Shown here: piece by piece, positions 24,879 through 32,893 of the stretch | Layout: the number at the start of each line of letters is the position of its first letter | Numbering within the stretch: the stretch's first letter is position 1 | Source: Actinomadura xylanilytica | Lineage (GTDB): Bacteria > Actinomycetota > Actinomycetes > Streptosporangiales > Streptosporangiaceae | Direction: 5' to 3' | Length of the DNA stretch: 64,000 bases | NCBI RefSeq assembly: GCF_030283145.1 | Contig: NZ_JASNWE010000004.1 | Coordinates: 372,001-436,000 of the forward strand | Made by a program: the position numbers and the translations under genes | Notes under the pieces: model-generated | The model's input: the letters and a program-made list of their open reading frames with translations, nothing else | Database searches by the model: none | Told to the model about the DNA's origin: nothing

Positions 24879-25880
24879 ATGTCCGAAATCGTGTACCCGC
24901 CGGTGAACAAGACGGCGCTGGCGCTCTTCAAGGCGCTCAACGTGAAGTTCCGTCTCGAAGGGACCGACCGGATCCCCAGCACCGGAGGCGCGGTGCTCGT
25001 CAGCAACCACGTCAGCTATCTCGACTTCATCTTCGCCGGGCTGGCCACCCACCCGGCGAAGCGGCTGGTCCGGTTCATGGCGAAGAAGGAGATCTTCGAC
25101 AATCGGATCGCCGGGCCGCTGATGCGCGGGATGCATCACATCCCGGTCGACCGGGAGGCAGGGGCCGCCTCCTACAAGGCCGCACTGACCGCGCTGAAGG
25201 GCGGCGAGATCATCGGCGTCTTCGCCGAGGCGACGATCAGCCGCTCGTTCACGGTCAAGGACATCAAGAGCGGCGCGGTGCGGATGGCCGTCGCCGGCAA
25301 GGTGCCGCTGATCCCGATCGCGATCTGGGGCCCGCAGCGGATGTGGACCAAGGGCCACAAGAAGCGGCTGTTCCAGCGGAACGTCCCGGTGACCATCCTC
25401 ATCGGCGAGCCGATGTACCCCAAGCGCGGCGACGACTACGACAAGGTCACCGAGGAACTGCACCACCGGATGTCGGAGCTGCTCGAGCAGGCGCAGCGCG
25501 AGTACCCGGAGGAGCCCAAGCCGGGCGAGACCTGGTGGCAGCCCGCCTACCTGGGCGGATCGGCGCCGACCCCGGAGGAGGCCGAGGCGCTCGACCTCAA
25601 GGAGGCCGCCGACCGCAAGGCCGCCCACCAGGCCAGGGAGGTCCGCGAGGCCGAGGCCAAGGCGGCCGTGGAGGCCAAGGCCGCCGCGGCGGCCCGCAAG
25701 GCCGCCGACCTGCGCAAGCCCGGGGACACGGTCACGTCCGTCGACACGACCGAGGCCGCGGTCGCGGGCCCGGCCCAGCCCCAGCCCCAGGCCGAGAGCA
25801 CGGGCAAGGCCGCGGACGAGGGCGCGGCGCCGGCGGCGGACGGCGCCGGGCCGTCCGACGAGACGAAGCAGACAGGCTAA
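24879..25880 (+). CDS. 1-acyl-sn-glycerol-3-phosphate acyltransferase-like protein (PlsC family) with Ala/Glu-rich tail
   Basis: 333 residues from ATG 24879 (an upstream ATG at 24834 lacks homology). The PlsC domain (about 20-220) has NHVSYLD at 43-49 (catalytic NHx4D), and block III reads FAEATISRSF where most members have FPEGTRS. The last 110 residues are an Ala/Lys/Glu-rich helical tail (AADRKAAHQAREVREAEAK) followed by disordered sequence. Expected role is acylation of lysophosphatidate in phospholipid or triglyceride synthesis, in line with the WS/DGAT gene 2 kb away, though no operon links them. Confidence 0.85.
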   Translation: MSEIVYPPVNKTALALFKALNVKFRLEGTDRIPSTGGAVLVSNHVSYLDFIFAGLATHPAKRLVRFMAKKEIFDNRIAGPLMRGMHHIPVDREAGAASYKAALTALKGGEIIGVFAEATISRSFTVKDIKSGAVRMAVAGKVPLIPIAIWGPQRMWTKGHKKRLFQRNVPVTILIGEPMYPKRGDDYDKVTEELHHRMSELLEQAQREYPEEPKPGETWWQPAYLGGSAPTPEEAEALDLKEAADRKAAHQAREVREAEAKAAVEAKAAAAARKAADLRKPGDTVTSVDTTEAAVAGPAQPQPQAESTGKAADEGAAPAADGAGPSDETKQTG

Positions 25881-25922
25881 ATCGGTGGACGGCACCCGCC
25901 GGCGGGGCTGATCATCGAAACC

Positions 25923-27137
25923 ATGACCATGTCACGGGAGAGGCCGCAGGAGATCCTGCATCTCGTCGAGCCCCGGGAATCGGACGCCGACCCCGGGGCG
26001 GGCCTGACGCTGCCCGTGGTGCTCAACCTCAACGACGGCAACTCGCCCGCCGACGTGATGGACGTGCTGTCGATGCGGCCGTTCGCGTCCGGCGCGCAGC
26101 CGTGGTCGCGGTCGACCCAGCTCGATCACGTCAAGGCCGACGCCCCGCTGCGCCCGGACGGCGCCCGGGTGCTGCGCGTCGCGCACGAGAAGGGCAAGGA
26201 GTCGGTGCTCGCCGAGGGCGACGGCTGGACGCTGCTCACCAACCGGTGGAAGCACGGCAGCGCCTACGTGGCGGTCTCGGCGATCAGCGACGAGCTGGCC
26301 GAGTCGGTCCTGGCCGACTGCGTCCGCGACGCCACCGAGCCGCCGAAGACCGACGACACCAACGTCGAGATGGGCTTCTGGCACCTGGGCGGGCGCGGCC
26401 CGATCCGGACCGAGCGGGCCATCTCCGCCGACACCTGGACCGAGATCCGGCGCAACTACACCGCGCCGGTCGCCGAGGCGTTCGACCGGGTCATGGGCAT
26501 GACCCGGGAGGAGGTCAACGGGCGGCTGCTGCTGCTGCACGGCCCGCCGGGCACCGGCAAGACCACCGCGCTGCGGGCGCTCGCGCGGTCCTGGGGCACG
26601 TGGTGCCAGGCCGACTGCGTGCTCGACCCCGAGGCGCTGTTCGGCACGCCCAGCTACCTGATGGAGGTGGCGGTCGGCGACGATGACGATGAGGAGAACC
26701 GGCGCTGGCGGCTGCTGATCCTGGAGGACTGCGACGAGCTGATCCGCGGTGAGGCCAAGGCGTCCACCGGGCAGGGCCTGTCCCGGCTGCTCAACCTCAC
26801 CGACGGGATGCTCGGGCAGGGCCGCGACGTCCTGGTCGCGATCACCACCAACGAGGACCTGGCGCGGCTGCACCCCGCGGTCGTCCGTCCGGGGCGCTGC
26901 CTCGCGCAGATCGAGGTCGGCCCGCTGACCCGCGCCGAGTCGGTCGCGTGGCTGGACGAGGGCACCGAGGGCGGCGACGGGGACGGCGTCGAGGGGGCCG
27001 GTCCGGCCGGCCGGCCGGACCGTCACGGCATCGGGCCGGACGGCGCGACGCTGGCCGAGCTGGCCGCGATGCGCAAGGGCGAGAAGCGTCCCGAGGGACG
27101 CGACGTCCCCGCGTCCGCGACCGGCTTCTACCTCTAG
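25923..27137 (+). CDS. AAA-family ATPase with N-terminal DUF5925-like domain
   Basis: 404 residues. After an N-terminal domain (about 25-195) of the kind seen only in actinobacterial ATPases comes an AAA core: Walker A GPPGTGKT (207-214), Walker B RWRLLILEDCDELI, sensor-1 VLVAITTNEDL and arginine-finger/sensor-2 HPAVVRPGRC. No protease, helicase or membrane segment is attached. Substrate is unknown; remodelling of a protein complex is the general expectation. It follows the PlsC-like gene by 42 bp and could be co-transcribed. Confidence 0.83.
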   Translation: MTMSRERPQEILHLVEPRESDADPGAGLTLPVVLNLNDGNSPADVMDVLSMRPFASGAQPWSRSTQLDHVKADAPLRPDGARVLRVAHEKGKESVLAEGDGWTLLTNRWKHGSAYVAVSAISDELAESVLADCVRDATEPPKTDDTNVEMGFWHLGGRGPIRTERAISADTWTEIRRNYTAPVAEAFDRVMGMTREEVNGRLLLLHGPPGTGKTTALRALARSWGTWCQADCVLDPEALFGTPSYLMEVAVGDDDDEENRRWRLLILEDCDELIRGEAKASTGQGLSRLLNLTDGMLGQGRDVLVAITTNEDLARLHPAVVRPGRCLAQIEVGPLTRAESVAWLDEGTEGGDGDGVEGAGPAGRPDRHGIGPDGATLAELAAMRKGEKRPEGRDVPASATGFYL

Positions 27138-27147
27138 CGGCCCGCCC

Positions 27148-28362
27148 TCACGCCCGCTCGGCGGACGCGGCGGCGGGCGCGGCGGCGGTGGCGGCGAGGG
27201 CCTGCTCGATGTCGTTCCACAGGTCCTCGGGGTGCTCCAGGCCCACGGCGACCCGGACCGTCCCCGCCCCGATCCCGGCGGCACGCAGCGCGGCGGCGTC
27301 GAGCCGCCGGTGGGAGGTGCTCGCCGAGTGCAGGACGAGCGTCGCCGCGGCGCCGAGCGAGGCCGCGAGCGAGGCCAGCCGCACGGACTCGATGAACGCG
27401 CGGCCGGCCTCCCGTCCGCCCTCCAGCTCGAACGACAGCACCCCGCCGCCGCCCCCGCTCAGCAGCCGCGACGCCAGCTCGTGCTGCGGATGGCCGGGCA
27501 GCCCCGGGTGGTGGACGGCGGCGACGGCCGGGTGCGCGTCGAGCCGCCGGGCCAGCAGGAGGGCGGTCTCGCTCTGCCGCGCGATCCGCATCGGCAGCGT
27601 GGCCAGGCCGCGCAGCACCAGCCAGGCCGAGTGCGGCGCGAGGGTGGCGCCAAGTTCGAGCGCGTGCTCCCACACCCGCCGGTGCCGGCCGGAGTCGGCG
27701 AACACCGCCACGCCGCCGACGACGTCGGCGTGCCCGCCGAGGTACTTGGTCATCGAGTGCACGACGATGTCGGCGCCGTGCTCGATCGGACGGCACAGCA
27801 CCGGGGCGAAGGTGTTGTCCACCACGGTCGGCACCCCGGCCTCGCGGGCCGCGGCGGCGAGCGCGGGCAGGTCGCCGACCCGGGTGGACGGATTGGCGAT
27901 CGTCTCCAGGTACAGCAGCCGGGTCCGGGGCCGGAGCGCCGCGCGCACCTCGGCGGGATCGGCGCCGGAGACGAAGTCCACCTCGACCCCCCACCGCTCG
28001 GCGAGGTCGCCCAGCAGCGCGTACGTCCCGCCGTACAGCGAGGACTGCGCGATCACGTGGTCGCCGGAGCGGAGCGTCGCCATGAGCACCGCGTTGATCG
28101 CGCCCATGCCGGACGCGGTCGCCATCGCGTCGGCGCCGCCCTCCAGTTCCGCGACGGCCTGTTCGAGGGAGCGGACGGTGGGGTTGCTCATCCGGCCGTA
28201 GAAGAACGCGCCGTCCGGATCCTGGAACGCGTCGGCCATCGCGTCGGCGTCGTCGAGGGCGAACACGTGGCCCTGGTAGATGGGGACTCCGAGCGGGCGG
28301 CTTCCCTCGGGCATGATCACGGGCGGGTGGACGGCGCGGGTCTCCCGGCGGTGTTCGGTCAT
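27148..28362 (-). CDS. PLP-dependent Cys/Met-metabolism enzyme (cystathionine gamma-lyase/synthase-like)
   Basis: 404 residues from ATG 28362. Members cleave or join C-S bonds in cystathionine, homocysteine or methionine. Cofactor residues visible are SGMGAINAVLM (phosphate loop), LYGGTY, ETIANPSTRVGDL (Asp-pyridine region), VDNTFAPVL and the Schiff-base Lys206 in HSMTKYLGGH. The choice between methionine gamma-lyase, cystathionine gamma-lyase and O-acylhomoserine sulfhydrylase cannot be made with confidence. Single gene converging on the AAA ATPase gene. Confidence 0.9.
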   Translation of the reverse strand: MTEHRRETRAVHPPVIMPEGSRPLGVPIYQGHVFALDDADAMADAFQDPDGAFFYGRMSNPTVRSLEQAVAELEGGADAMATASGMGAINAVLMATLRSGDHVIAQSSLYGGTYALLGDLAERWGVEVDFVSGADPAEVRAALRPRTRLLYLETIANPSTRVGDLPALAAAAREAGVPTVVDNTFAPVLCRPIEHGADIVVHSMTKYLGGHADVVGGVAVFADSGRHRRVWEHALELGATLAPHSAWLVLRGLATLPMRIARQSETALLLARRLDAHPAVAAVHHPGLPGHPQHELASRLLSGGGGGVLSFELEGGREAGRAFIESVRLASLAASLGAAATLVLHSASTSHRRLDAAALRAAGIGAGTVRVAVGLEHPEDLWNDIEQALAATAAAPAAASAERA

Positions 28363-28643
28363 GGTTCCAGCCTGGGTGCCACGGCCGCTGCCGGGACAGG
28401 TCCAATCGGCGCCGGTGGCCCGGCCGGCGTCCCCGGGGAGAACCGATCCAGCCGGGGGCGACGCCGCGTCCCGTCCGCTCGTCCGCGGATCCGTCACCGT
28501 GTCGCCCACCCCGCGAGGGAGAACGATGTACGGGCCGTGGTCGGGCGGGCGGTCCGGGGGCCGCCTCCGGCCGGAAACCCGAGCATGGCCCGGATCGGGT
28601 CCCGGCACCATCCGGGAGAACACTGACACTGCGCGGAACCGGG

Positions 28644-29432
28644 CTACGTGGTGGCGCCGGCGAAGAGCCGGCGGTAGACGCAGCGCAGGCCGTCGAGATC
28701 GCGGACCGGCTCGGAGAACGCGAGCCGGAGGTCGAACGGGTCGGGCCCGCCCGGTTCCGGGATAGAGCAGCGCAGCCACATCCCGTGCCGGTCCAGGGCG
28801 AGCGGGCGCACGACGGGCATCGGGACGGGCGGGACCTCCCCGGCCGCCATCCCGGGCAGGAGCGTCATCAGCTCCTCGCGGTGGCAGGAGTCGAGGTGGG
28901 CGAGGACGGACGCCTCGATCGCGACGAACGGGTCGGGCGTCGCGGCGGCGTACTCCTCCGGCTCGACGATCGCGCTCCCCCAGGCGTCCTCCACCTCGAT
29001 CTCCGCGGCCTCCAGCGCGAGCACCGTCCACGCGCCGTGGACGGCGGGCGCGGCGCCGAAGTCGAGGAGTTCGGGCCGCGGGTGCAGGTGGGAGAGCCGG
29101 AGCGCGGCGGCGCGGCGGTCGGCGGCCGGGACCTCGGTGATCCAGCCGTGCAGCCGGGCCCGGCCGCGCACCCGGTCGGGCAGCGGGACCGGGGCGACGT
29201 CGGAGATGTGCAGCGTGGCGGGGAGGTCGGGCTCCCCGGCCAGCGCGGCGACGACGGGCGAGGCCGCGGGCATGAGCAGCAGCGGGCGGCCGTCGCGGTC
29301 GGTCGCGTGCGCGGGCACCGGGGCGTACGGGACGCCGGGCACCGCGAGGACACCGTCGGCCACGCCGTAGGCGAGGCTGCGCGCCCGCTCCGCTGCGGTC
29401 GGCCGCCGCTCCGGGCTGTCGGTCCGGCTCAT
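28644..29432 (-). CDS. DUF2470-like protein, possible haem/iron-related (HugZ-like) split-barrel protein
   Basis: 262 residues from ATG 29432, which has AGGAG 7 nt upstream; an ATG at 29447 would add five residues. The N-terminal part (LLLMPAASPVVAALAG, ATLHISDVAPVPLPDRVRGRARLHGWI) resembles FMN-binding split-barrel proteins, and the C-terminal part (FVAIEASVLAHLDSCHREELMTLLPG, LDRHGMWLRC) matches DUF2470, a pair seen in HugZ-type haem-degrading proteins. A DtxR/IdeR-type box lies 17 bp upstream of the start, so repression by iron is expected, in keeping with an iron-scavenging role. Function is inferred. Confidence 0.72.
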   Translation of the reverse strand: MSRTDSPERRPTAAERARSLAYGVADGVLAVPGVPYAPVPAHATDRDGRPLLLMPAASPVVAALAGEPDLPATLHISDVAPVPLPDRVRGRARLHGWITEVPAADRRAAALRLSHLHPRPELLDFGAAPAVHGAWTVLALEAAEIEVEDAWGSAIVEPEEYAAATPDPFVAIEASVLAHLDSCHREELMTLLPGMAAGEVPPVPMPVVRPLALDRHGMWLRCSIPEPGGPDPFDLRLAFSEPVRDLDGLRCVYRRLFAGATT

Positions 29433-29448
29433 TGGATCTCCTGACATT

Positions 29449-29467
29449 CTAGGTTAGGCTTACCTAA
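29449..29467. promoter_or_regulatory. DtxR/IdeR-type iron box between divergent DUF2470 and rpsD genes
   Basis: CTAGGTTAGGCTTACCTAA matches 17 of 19 positions of the IdeR/DtxR consensus TTAGGTTAGSCTAACCTAA. A further TTACCTAA at 29475-29482 suggests a second, weaker site. The placement fits repression of one or both divergent genes by iron-loaded IdeR/DmdR. Confidence 0.85.
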
Positions 29468-29499
29468 GTAAGGGTTACCTAATCACAGTGAGGTGCACC

Positions 29500-30105
29500 A
29501 TGAACAACTCCCGCCCCAAGGTCCGGCTGTCCCGGGCCCTCGGCATCCCGCTCACCCCCAAGAGCGTCAAGTACTTCGAGGCCCGCCCCTACCCGCCCGG
29601 AATGCACGGGCGCGCCCGCAAGCAGGAGTCCGACTACAAGGTGCGGCTGCGCGAGAAGCAGCGGCTGCGCGCCCAGTACAACATCCGTGAGGCCCAGCTC
29701 CGCAACGCGTTCGCCAAGGCCGCGGGGGCCGGCGGCAAGACCGGCGAGGCGCTGATCGTCGACCTTGAGCGCCGGCTGGACGCGCTGGTGCTGCGCACCG
29801 GCTTCGCCCGGACGATCTACCAGGCCCGCCAGTTCGTCGTGCACCGCCACGTGCTGGTGAACGGCCGCCGGGTGGACCGCCCGTCCTACCGGCTACGGCC
29901 CGGCGACGTCATCACGATCGCCGAGCGCAGCCGCGCGCTGCCGCCGTTCGCGGTCGCCGCCGCCGGGGGCCACGCCGAGAACGTCCCGCCCTACCTGGAG
30001 GTGCGGCACGACGCGCTCGCCGCGCGGCTCGCCCGGCTGCCCGAGCGGCGCGAGGTCCCGGTCATCTGCGACGAGCAGCTCGTGGTCGAGCACTACTCGC
30101 GCTGA
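29500..30105 (+). CDS. rpsD: 30S ribosomal protein S4
   Basis: 201 residues from ATG 29500 (GAGGTG 4 nt upstream); an in-frame GTG at 29488 is less likely. S4 binds 16S rRNA early in small-subunit assembly. Diagnostic stretches are RALGIPLTPKSVKYFEARPY, GMHGRARKQESDYKVRLREKQRLR and the S4 RNA-binding fold with ARTIYQARQFVVHRHVLVNG. Like other actinobacterial S4 it lacks the zinc-binding four-Cys knuckle. It is separate from ribosomal operons. The iron box in its upstream region is unexpected and could mean that this is an iron-responsive copy. Confidence 0.95.
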   Translation: MNNSRPKVRLSRALGIPLTPKSVKYFEARPYPPGMHGRARKQESDYKVRLREKQRLRAQYNIREAQLRNAFAKAAGAGGKTGEALIVDLERRLDALVLRTGFARTIYQARQFVVHRHVLVNGRRVDRPSYRLRPGDVITIAERSRALPPFAVAAAGGHAENVPPYLEVRHDALAARLARLPERREVPVICDEQLVVEHYSR

Positions 30106-30110
30106 CCGGC

Positions 30111-30146
30111 GGTCCGGACTGGACGGCCGGTCCGGACTGGACAGCC
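30111..30146. repeat. Tandem 18-bp direct repeat upstream of the dioxygenase gene
   Basis: GGTCCGGACTGGACGGCC (30111-30128) is followed directly by GGTCCGGACTGGACAGCC (30129-30146), 17 of 18 identical. Each copy contains TCCGGA. It lies between the rpsD stop and the TauD-type gene and could be a regulator-binding array. Confidence 0.5.
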
Positions 30147-30171
30147 GTCCACCTCCATCGGCTACCATCAA

Positions 30172-30187
30172 CCTAGCGATTGCTTGG
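30172..30187. promoter_or_regulatory. Imperfect palindrome, possible TetR-type operator
   Basis: CCTAGC-GATT-GCTTGG has 5 of 6 complementary arm bases and sits 64 bp before the dioxygenase start, where a promoter is expected. No TetR gene is adjacent. Confidence 0.3.
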
Positions 30188-30250
30188 CAAGCTGATCGCC
30201 CGGCTCCAGGCTCGCGACGGCACAGCGCACCCCGATGGAGGCCGCAGGAC

Positions 30251-31138
30251 ATGATCGAATTCCAGCCCATGACCCGGAACATCGGCGCCGAGGTCACCGG
30301 CGTCGAGCTGAGCAAGCCGCTGGACCCCGAGCAGGTCCAGCAGATCCGCGACGGCCTGCTGGAGCACATGGTGCTGTTCTTCCGGGACCAGCAGATCAGC
30401 GACGAGGAGCACGTCGCGTTCGCCAAGCAGTTCGGCACCGCCAACCTGCCGCCGATGGACACCTCGGGCAGCGCCGTCCACGTCCTGGACCAGACCGACC
30501 CCAAGGGCGAGGGCGGCGACCAGTGGCACAGCGACAACACGTTCATGAGGACCCCGCCGATGGGATCGCTGCTGCGCGCGGTCATCCTGCCCGAGGTCGG
30601 CGGCGACACCCTCTGGGCCAACATGTACATGGCCTACGACTCGCTCGCGCCCTGGCTCCAGCGGCTGTGCGACGACCTGTACGCCGAGCACGACCTGACC
30701 ATGTCGGTCTCCAAGGCCATCGACAAGGGCCACCGGATGGACCTGCGCGCGATGCAGGACGACAACCCGCCGGTCACCCACCCCGTCGTCCGGATCCACC
30801 CCGAGACCGGGCGCAAGGCGCTGTACGTCAACCGGTCCTCGGTCACCCGACTGATCGGGCTGTCGCGGCGGGAGAACGAGGCGATCCTCCCGCTGCTGTT
30901 CGACGCCGTCCGCGACCCGCAGTTCCAGGTCCGGCTCAAGTGGCGGGTCGGCACGCTCGCGTTCTGGGACAACCGCCCCACGCAGCACTACGCGGTCGCC
31001 GACTACACCGAGCGCCGCAAGATGCACCGGGTCACCGTCAACTGCCCCGCCGAGATCGACGACGGCATCCCCAAGGGCCCGGACGGCGTCACCGGTGACG
31101 ACGCCCCCGCCGAGGCCGCCGCCGCCCGCTACCTCTGA
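30251..31138 (+). CDS. TauD/TfdA-family 2-oxoglutarate/Fe(II)-dependent dioxygenase
   Basis: 295 residues. Iron ligands are His93 and Asp95 in QWHSDNTF and His246 in DNRPTQHYAVADY; Arg260 (ERRKMHRV) would bind 2-oxoglutarate. Family members hydroxylate sulfonates, phenoxyacetates, alkyl sulfates or other small acids. The substrate is unknown and no transporter or sulfur gene lies beside it. It has its own upstream repeats and possible operator. Confidence 0.9.
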   Translation: MIEFQPMTRNIGAEVTGVELSKPLDPEQVQQIRDGLLEHMVLFFRDQQISDEEHVAFAKQFGTANLPPMDTSGSAVHVLDQTDPKGEGGDQWHSDNTFMRTPPMGSLLRAVILPEVGGDTLWANMYMAYDSLAPWLQRLCDDLYAEHDLTMSVSKAIDKGHRMDLRAMQDDNPPVTHPVVRIHPETGRKALYVNRSSVTRLIGLSRRENEAILPLLFDAVRDPQFQVRLKWRVGTLAFWDNRPTQHYAVADYTERRKMHRVTVNCPAEIDDGIPKGPDGVTGDDAPAEAAAARYL

Positions 31139-31174
31139 CCCCCGCCCCGCCACCTCCGGCCCCCGCGGGTCCGC

Positions 31175-31786
31175 TCAGCGGAGGTCGCCCAGCTCCTCCC
31201 GGGCGTGCGCGTTCAGGGTGCGCAGGGTGCCGACCAGCCGGCGCCGCTCCGCGTCCGGGAGCGGCCCGGCGAAATGCCTCCGCAGGGTCTCGGCGTGCAC
31301 CACGAGCGCCTCGTCGAGCTTGCTGCGGCCGGCGCCCGTCAGCCCCACGAGCTGACGCCGCCGGTCGCCCTCGGCGGCCAGCCGGCGGACCCAGCCCGAC
31401 TCCTCCATCCGGTCGATCAGCCGGGTCATCCCGCCACTGGTGAGGATCAGCTCGCCGGCCAGCCGGCCCATCGTGCGCGGACGGTCGCCGCCCGCGTCCG
31501 CCAGCCGCATCAGCACCTCGAACGCGACGTGCCGGATCCCGCAGCGCCGCTCCAGTTCGCGCGCGGCGATCCGCTCCAGCATCCCCGCCGCGCCGAGCAG
31601 CACGCCGAACTCGCCGATCACCTCGTCCCGCTCCGGCCACCCCCGGGACGCGCCCGCGCCCGCACCCGGGTCCGGTTCGGCGTCCGGTTCGGCCTCCGGT
31701 TCGGCGTCCGGGGCCGCGTCGTCGTCCGCCACCATGCCCCGGCCCCCCGTCGTGTCGCCGTCCGCGGTCATCGTCCCGCCCGTCAT
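31175..31786 (-). CDS. MarR-family regulator with acidic repeat N-terminus
   Basis: About 203 residues from ATG 31786; ATGs at 31771 and 31732 are alternatives. The wHTH has GRLAGELILTSGGMTRLIDRMEESGWVRRL followed by the wing EGDRRRQLVGLTGAG (described as separate halves of one domain). The region before it contains an Asp-Ala-Glu-Pro repeat (PDAEPEAEPDAEPDPG) and is surely disordered. It converges on the dioxygenase gene and follows the mce operon in the same direction; targets are unknown. Confidence 0.8.
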   Translation of the reverse strand: MTGGTMTADGDTTGGRGMVADDDAAPDAEPEAEPDAEPDPGAGAGASRGWPERDEVIGEFGVLLGAAGMLERIAARELERRCGIRHVAFEVLMRLADAGGDRPRTMGRLAGELILTSGGMTRLIDRMEESGWVRRLAAEGDRRRQLVGLTGAGRSKLDEALVVHAETLRRHFAGPLPDAERRRLVGTLRTLNAHAREELGDLR

Positions 31787-31862
31787 CCTCGCGCCGCCCC
31801 TCGCCGTCCACAGGGTCAACGCGCCGCGCCCCGCACGGCTTCCGCCGGACGGGGCGCGATCG

Positions 31863-31881
31863 GGCCGGCCCAGGGCCGGCC
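31863..31881. terminator. Possible terminator after the mce operon
   Basis: GGCCGGCC-CAG-GGCCGGCC gives an 8-bp GC stem with a 3-nt loop, 5 bp beyond the stop of the last mce-operon gene. Confidence 0.45.
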
Positions 31882-31885
31882 GGGG

Positions 31886-32872
31886 TCAGTTCTTCGGCTT
31901 GCCGGTCTTGCCGTCCTTGGGCTGGCCGCCCGAGGGGGCGCCGTCGCTCGGGACGGGGAGCTGGCTGCCGCCGGCCTGCTGGTTCTGGTTCTGGTCGTTC
32001 ACGCCGGACGCGTACTGCTTGGTGACCTTCCAGTCGCCGTCGATCTTGGCCAGCGCGAGCCGGAGCAGCGTGGCGGGCGCCTCGGTGGCCTCCTTGCTCT
32101 GCACCTTGATGTCGACCATCACCACGGCGGTCGCGAACCTGCCGTCCACGCTGCCGACGAACGTCTGGCTGGTCTTGGAGGACAGCGCGAGCTCCGGGCT
32201 GCTCTTGAAGGTGTCGCCGAGGCTCGGGAGCGTGGTGGCCTTGAAGCTCTCCAGGAGGTCGCCGCCCATGAGCTTCTGGGCCTTGGCCATCTGCGCCTGG
32301 TAGTTGGAGGCGTTGTAGTTGAGCGCCACGTCGCCGTACGCGGCGGCGACCTTGCCGACCGCGGCGCGCTCGTCGGCCTTGGACGCCTCGCCGCTCGCGC
32401 TCCGCCACTGCCAGACGGCCAGGCTCGCGAGCACCGCGACGAGGACGACCACCACGACGGCCTGCTCGCGGCCGAGGCCGAGGAAGGCGCGGCGGCCCGC
32501 GTCCGGCCCGGACGGCTTGGACGGCTTGGACGGCTTGGACGGCTTGGCGGCCGGCTCGTCCACGACCGTCGCCGGCGGCTCGATCCGCTCGACGACCGGC
32601 TTCACGGGCCGGGCCGCGGGCTTGGCGGTCGCCGCCGTCTCGGCGGCGGGCTCCGCGGCCCCGGCCTCCTCCTCGGCGTCGATCGCATCCAGGACCTCGT
32701 CGATGTCCTCGCCGTCGAGGACCTCGATGACCCGCACCCGCCGCTTGCGCTTGGCCGGACGCGCCGCGGCCCCGGACGCGGCCGGCCCGTCCTCCGGCTC
32801 CTCGGCGGCGGGCTCGTCCACGACGGCGTCCGCGGCGTCCCCGGTGACGTCCTTGTCGGTCCTGGCTGTCAC
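31886..32872 (-). CDS. Mce-associated membrane protein
   Basis: 328 residues from a GTG with AGGAG 6 nt upstream. A long disordered, charged cytosolic N-terminus (with KRKRRVRVIEVLDG and four KPS repeats near 108-119) leads to one membrane helix (AVVVVVLVAVLASLAVW, about 135-155), then a periplasmic domain of the Mam/Mas type (AYGDVALNYNASNYQAQM, ALAKIDGDWKV). Such proteins stabilise or assist Mce lipid importers. Last gene of the mce operon, 21 bp after mceF. Confidence 0.85.
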   Translation of the reverse strand: MTARTDKDVTGDAADAVVDEPAAEEPEDGPAASGAAARPAKRKRRVRVIEVLDGEDIDEVLDAIDAEEEAGAAEPAAETAATAKPAARPVKPVVERIEPPATVVDEPAAKPSKPSKPSKPSGPDAGRRAFLGLGREQAVVVVVLVAVLASLAVWQWRSASGEASKADERAAVGKVAAAYGDVALNYNASNYQAQMAKAQKLMGGDLLESFKATTLPSLGDTFKSSPELALSSKTSQTFVGSVDGRFATAVVMVDIKVQSKEATEAPATLLRLALAKIDGDWKVTKQYASGVNDQNQNQQAGGSQLPVPSDGAPSGGQPKDGKTGKPKN

Positions 32873-32893
32873 TTCAAACTCCTGGGGTTGAGG

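Noticed and set aside
28363..28643. Possible small gene starting near 28526 after GAGGGAGAACG
   Set aside because: No in-frame stop gives a compact product; the frame runs antisense into the DUF2470 gene and its composition is not protein-like.
29449..29482. A Zur-regulated alternative (zinc-free) ribosomal protein
   Set aside because: The box matches DtxR/IdeR, not the Zur consensus, and S4 without the Cys knuckle is the ordinary actinobacterial form.
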